The position numbers were made by a program, and so were the translations under genes. 64,000 nt of DNA, taken from Candidatus Saccharimonadota bacterium. Lineage in GTDB: Bacteria; Patescibacteriota; Saccharimonadia; Saccharimonadales; Saccharimonadaceae. Below, piece after piece: positions 61,062 through 64,000 of the stretch. The notes beneath the pieces are model-generated. The model was not told the origin of the DNA. It did not search any database and saw only the letters and a list, made by a program, of their open reading frames with translations. The stretch spans positions 124,001-188,000 of the forward strand of contig CAJPNK010000001.1 in assembly GCA_905372095.1 (NCBI GenBank), written 5' to 3'. Numbering within the stretch: the first letter of the stretch is position 1; every line of letters starts with the position of its first letter.

Positions 61062-63538
61062 CTGGGGTGGCGACTACAGGAGAATTATCACCAACAGGAA
61101 TTGATGGTGATGATTTTGACATTTTGTCGCTGAGAGGTGAGGATTTTTCGTCTGGCATTGGCGACATTGGTGAAGAGGTAAATGCTGATACGGACGAGGC
61201 GGCAAGCAGCTTTGATTTGGTGGCGGTGGCCAGCGGTGAAGAAAAGCTTGACACCGCGATGAGCGACACGAACAGCCAAGATAATTCAGAAACATTAACA
61301 CCAGTTGATCCAGAATTGTGTGAAAAATTTGGGACAATTGCCTGTATTGGTTGTGATTTTGCGCTATTGTGCGCTGAACGTCAGGCGGCGATGGCAGCAA
61401 AGAGTAACGAAGACCAGCCCGATAAACAGCTCAGTACACTAGAGAAATTACTCCGAGAAGACGACGCGCCGGGCGAGATTGTCTGGGCGCAGCCTACGCC
61501 AGATGATGATGCTAGTAGAGAGCAGCTGCTGGCTGCCGAGGAGGAACAGTCAATAAACGATAGTTCAAATGTATTTGAACCCGAACCTGAGCCCGAAGAC
61601 CAACCACTATCAGACACTCAACCATCTTCTCGGCCGTCTAACAAGCAAAAGGAGTCAGCTGCGGTAGCGCTATCTCAGGCTGCAGAGTCAAGAAGCTCAA
61701 AATCTTTGAATCACGAAGTAGACAGAAGACATAGCAAAGACGAAGAAAAATCGACTACAGCTCATATAGCTAATGTAGTGAAAAAAACAACGAGCAGCGA
61801 TGATGGCAGTACTAATCTTGAGGCCAATTCTAATTCGACTGCTAAAGCGTCGAAAGAACCTCTTGCGCAAATCTACAGCGATAATATCAATGAGTACATC
61901 AGACAAGATGAATTACTGCGAGCAGTAGATCACTCGGATAAGCTTTTTTATCAGCAGACAACAACAGTACGTCGCGTTGCTCAAACAGCTCAGCATTCAA
62001 ACGAACATGCCGACCAGGAGGTGTCGTCAGCTGTTAATACAACTGAACGAATCTCGTCAGCCAACACTCATCAGGCGATTGAAATACCTAAGCCAGAAGA
62101 TACTGGCAGCGCTGTTGTAGCAACTCGCTCTCAGAAAGAGCCAGCGATAGAAAAAGTATCAAGCACGCTAATTGATGCTAATGATACTTTAGCCGACAGC
62201 GGGACTTCTACTGCGATCGACAGAGAAGATAGTACACAAGAGCCGCCAGTTCTAAAGCCAAAATCTATTAATACAGAGAATAATAATCTACTTAAAAAAA
62301 CTACTCCGAAAAATATTACAACTAGGCCTAATAGTGATTCATCAACAGATTTTGAAGTCTCAGCCGAGATGTCTTTAGAGGCTAAAAAAAATCCGTCGAT
62401 AGATAAGCAAAACCCGTTAGCTGACGATAAAAAGGATAATATTAGCTCTCCTTCCGCGGTTGAATCTGTTGATTATTCCAGAAAAACTCTGCCAGAAACT
62501 CGATTGGTAAACGATGTACAAAATACATCAGATGGAGAGGATTCAGCCGTAAAGCTTGTAGAGAAGGAAAGTGCGCCGTCAAAAAAAGCAGTTGTTAAAA
62601 ATCATAATACACATTACAGCGATAGTGCTAGTGCGTTTAATCAGATAGAGCAGGTAGAAACGGTCGCAAATGCTCCTGCTGTAAAATTGCCTGCAGAAAC
62701 TGCTAGTTGGGCTAGCGAAAATGAAATCTTTGTAGTTGACCGGGAAGAAAGTTTTGCTAATAACCATAGAGACGAGTCTATGCAGCGTGAGGCAGTATTA
62801 ATAGATAGCGATAATGACTTGCCGACTTTACCACAGAACGAACTAACGCCAAAAGTTAATATTGAGCAAGACCTGGAGCCGAAAAATACTACTGAGATAA
62901 ATATTCAATTGCGTTCTGACCGGTCCTCTGAGCGATGGCCAAAATTGGATGAGATGGTAAATTCAGTGTTGCCACCGAGCGGGTCTTTAAAATCTGAACT
63001 ATTATCTAAACTGGATAAGACGTCAAGCAGCTTGCAAGAGCATGACGAGAGACAAACCTCTGAACTATGGCCTAAGCCGGATGAGGCGTCAAATCAATCG
63101 ATTGATCAAGTGGACTTTGAAGACGACAAACCAGTTCGTCAAAAAGCTCAGCAAACAAGAATCACACAACCAAACGAAAACGACACAATATACGTTGATT
63201 TGAGGAATGAGCATGCTAGCAGCGAGGTAGACAGTCTGCACAGCGAACCAACTGCGGACTATGCGAATCAAATAGAAATGAATAATGATAATGATAATGA
63301 CTTGAATTGCCAACTAAATGATAATAGCGGCAGCCAGGCGGAAAAACTACATAAGGTTGCTTTTGCTCATCCCTTAGCGGCGTTATGGACCGATGACAGC
63401 CGGCTAAATCCAGAAAATAATAAAATCTCAAAGGGTAGCAGTACCAGTGTTACTTCGTGGCTGACAAAATTGGTTGGTGCAGTAGCAGTTTATGTGGCTT
63501 GCAGTAGGCGGGAAAGTACGCTTGGTGTTTCTAATTAG
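61058..63538 (+). CDS. Large disordered protein with a four-Cys cluster, function unknown
   Basis: The 826-residue protein is translationally coupled (ATGA) to the flavoreductase. Residues 1-80 are acidic, then Cys88, Cys96, Cys99 and Cys105 form a C-x7-C-x2-C-x5-C cluster in a short ordered stretch (ELCEKFGTIACIGCDFALLC). From about 115 to 760 it is Ser/Glu/Asp/Lys-rich with many short linear motifs and no visible domain. A hydrophobic segment near residues 800-815 ends it. The cluster could bind iron-sulfur or zinc, and the tail could be a membrane anchor, so I infer a redox partner of the operon, but no family is recognised. Confidence 0.6.
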   Translation: MTGVATTGELSPTGIDGDDFDILSLRGEDFSSGIGDIGEEVNADTDEAASSFDLVAVASGEEKLDTAMSDTNSQDNSETLTPVDPELCEKFGTIACIGCDFALLCAERQAAMAAKSNEDQPDKQLSTLEKLLREDDAPGEIVWAQPTPDDDASREQLLAAEEEQSINDSSNVFEPEPEPEDQPLSDTQPSSRPSNKQKESAAVALSQAAESRSSKSLNHEVDRRHSKDEEKSTTAHIANVVKKTTSSDDGSTNLEANSNSTAKASKEPLAQIYSDNINEYIRQDELLRAVDHSDKLFYQQTTTVRRVAQTAQHSNEHADQEVSSAVNTTERISSANTHQAIEIPKPEDTGSAVVATRSQKEPAIEKVSSTLIDANDTLADSGTSTAIDREDSTQEPPVLKPKSINTENNNLLKKTTPKNITTRPNSDSSTDFEVSAEMSLEAKKNPSIDKQNPLADDKKDNISSPSAVESVDYSRKTLPETRLVNDVQNTSDGEDSAVKLVEKESAPSKKAVVKNHNTHYSDSASAFNQIEQVETVANAPAVKLPAETASWASENEIFVVDREESFANNHRDESMQREAVLIDSDNDLPTLPQNELTPKVNIEQDLEPKNTTEINIQLRSDRSSERWPKLDEMVNSVLPPSGSLKSELLSKLDKTSSSLQEHDERQTSELWPKPDEASNQSIDQVDFEDDKPVRQKAQQTRITQPNENDTIYVDLRNEHASSEVDSLHSEPTADYANQIEMNNDNDNDLNCQLNDNSGSQAEKLHKVAFAHPLAALWTDDSRLNPENNKISKGSSTSVTSWLTKLVGAVAVYVACSRRESTLGVSN

Positions 63539-63558
63539 ACATTGTAAAAACCTTAAGT

Positions 63559-63564
63559 TATAAT
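63559..63564 (+). promoter_or_regulatory. -10 box of the mini-ORF unit
   Basis: TATAAT is followed by six bases and then ATG 63571, the same spacing as the leaderless genes. Confidence 0.55.
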
Positions 63565-63570
63565 AAATAT

Positions 63571-63645
63571 ATGTCCTGTGATGGTACGCCACCAGTGAAT
63601 ACACCAACTATTTTGAATTTTAGCGCCCCTTTGGGCGTCTTTTAA
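63571..63645 (+). CDS. Possible 24-residue leaderless peptide (MSCDGTPPVNTPTILNFSAP, then LGVF)
   Basis: A short frame from ATG 63571 runs to TAA 63643-63645 and encodes a neutral, Pro/Thr-rich peptide. It is placed exactly where a leaderless gene would start, six bases after TATAAT. A terminator hairpin overlaps its 3' end, so the transcript would be only ~75 nucleotides. It may equally be a small RNA or a leader for the gene at 63660. Coding status is not established. Confidence 0.35.
   Translation: MSCDGTPPVNTPTILNFSAPLGVF
63623..63643 (+). terminator. Intrinsic terminator before the last gene
   Basis: GCGCCC (63623-63628) pairs with GGGCGT (63633-63638), with one G-U end pair, around a four-base loop and is followed by CTTTT. 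The next gene's AGGAGAT ribosome site lies immediately after it. Confidence 0.75.
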
Positions 63646-63659
63646 TTATGAGGAGATAT

Positions 63660-64000
63660 ATGAACAGTAATAAAAAAGTTAATCTTAAAAAAGTGATACT
63701 ATCTGCAGCTATTATCCTGCTGACTTTAGCAGGAGTGTTGGTTTATGCGTTGTCTTGGCAAGGTGATACGAAGGACATTGAGGCGGTGGCGGATAGTTTT
63801 AAGCCGTTAGATGGTTGGCAAGAGGCGGAGCGTGAGGTTGTGACGCCAAAAATAATATGTTTGATGGGAAATTGTCCAGAAGTTTATAAGTCGTGGAAGT
63901 ATAAAAAATCTGTAGATTATGACGATATTAAAAAATTTGCTGGTTACGATGAGCTGTTAGGCGTAGACGATAGGTGCAAAAACAACAATCTTAATGTCTG
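63660..64000 (+). CDS. Membrane-anchored protein, 3' truncated by the window
   Basis: ATG 63660 with GAGGAGAT just upstream opens a frame that runs to the window edge (about 113 residues visible). It begins MNSNKKVNLKKVILSAAIIL, a signal-anchor-like basic start and hydrophobic stretch, then a mixed polar region with two Cys in ICLMGNC. No family is recognised in the visible part. It is probably translated as a separate unit after the terminator. Confidence 0.7.
   Translation, partial: MNSNKKVNLKKVILSAAIILLTLAGVLVYALSWQGDTKDIEAVADSFKPLDGWQEAEREVVTPKIICLMGNCPEVYKSWKYKKSVDYDDIKKFAGYDELLGVDDRCKNNNLNV

Overview
The window looks like a piece of a Saccharibacteria (TM7, Patescibacteria/CPR) chromosome that contains the replication origin. 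The evidence is the divergent block recF-dnaN-dnaA / rpmH-rnpA-yidC-jag with DnaA boxes between its arms, a PrgI/VirB4-type secretion cluster, a sortase without an adjacent wall-synthesis cluster, and compact genes that overlap by 1-4 bases. TGA is used as a normal stop, so this is not a code-25 lineage such as Gracilibacteria or Absconditabacteria. The phylum is an inference from gene content and synteny; genus cannot be read from the sequence.

Layout. 1-905: the end of a secreted protein gene. 1000-14231: one co-directional cluster for a type IV secretion-like apparatus. It encodes a VirB6/TrbL-like membrane protein, a PrgI (VirB3-like) protein, a VirB4 ATPase split into two genes, a membrane protein ending in an M15-type zinc peptidase domain, a secreted wall hydrolase with two lysozyme-like domains and an NlpC/P60-like domain, and two small membrane-anchored proteins. 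14250-20272: origin region. 20309-22279: LemA and a Tim44-like membrane protein. 22276-24705: glycosyltransferase, GtrA, GtrB. 24718-26633: SucCD. 26688-27946: a two-gene GHKL-ATPase/STAS-like module whose promoter carries a motif repeated in front of sucC. 28059-52098: a large surface-glycan locus with Wzm/Wzt transporter, many glycosyltransferases, rmlABCD, galE, a polyprenyl-phosphate sugar transferase, an O-antigen-ligase-like protein and a ChW-repeat wall protein. Its middle part (29.1-34.7 and 37.0-41.7 kb) looks more AT-rich than the rest. 52106-54365: a LexA-like repressor without its protease domain, overlapping a class A beta-lactamase-fold serine hydrolase. 54426-54500: tRNA-Asn. 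54728-57404: a sortase-anchored surface protein and its probable sortase. 57458-63538: nrdD-nrdG-flavin reductase-unknown protein, behind two NrdR-type boxes. 63539-64000: a short promoter/mini-ORF/terminator unit and the start of a membrane-anchored protein.

How the genes fit together. Apart from replication and nucleotide supply (anaerobic ribonucleotide reduction), most of the window builds or modifies the cell surface: polymer synthesis and export, sortase anchoring, ChW wall binding, peptidoglycan hydrolysis, and a secretion machine encoded with its own wall hydrolases. That suits an organism living on the surface of a host bacterium, although the lifestyle itself is not shown by the sequence.

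A window-wide feature is the placement of TATAAT-like boxes only 6-10 bases before many start codons, often with no Shine-Dalgarno sequence. This predicts widespread leaderless or near-leaderless transcripts. Recognising it also corrects several gene starts. No insertion sequences, CRISPR arrays or rRNA genes were seen, and no gene-free stretch exceeds about 300 bases.
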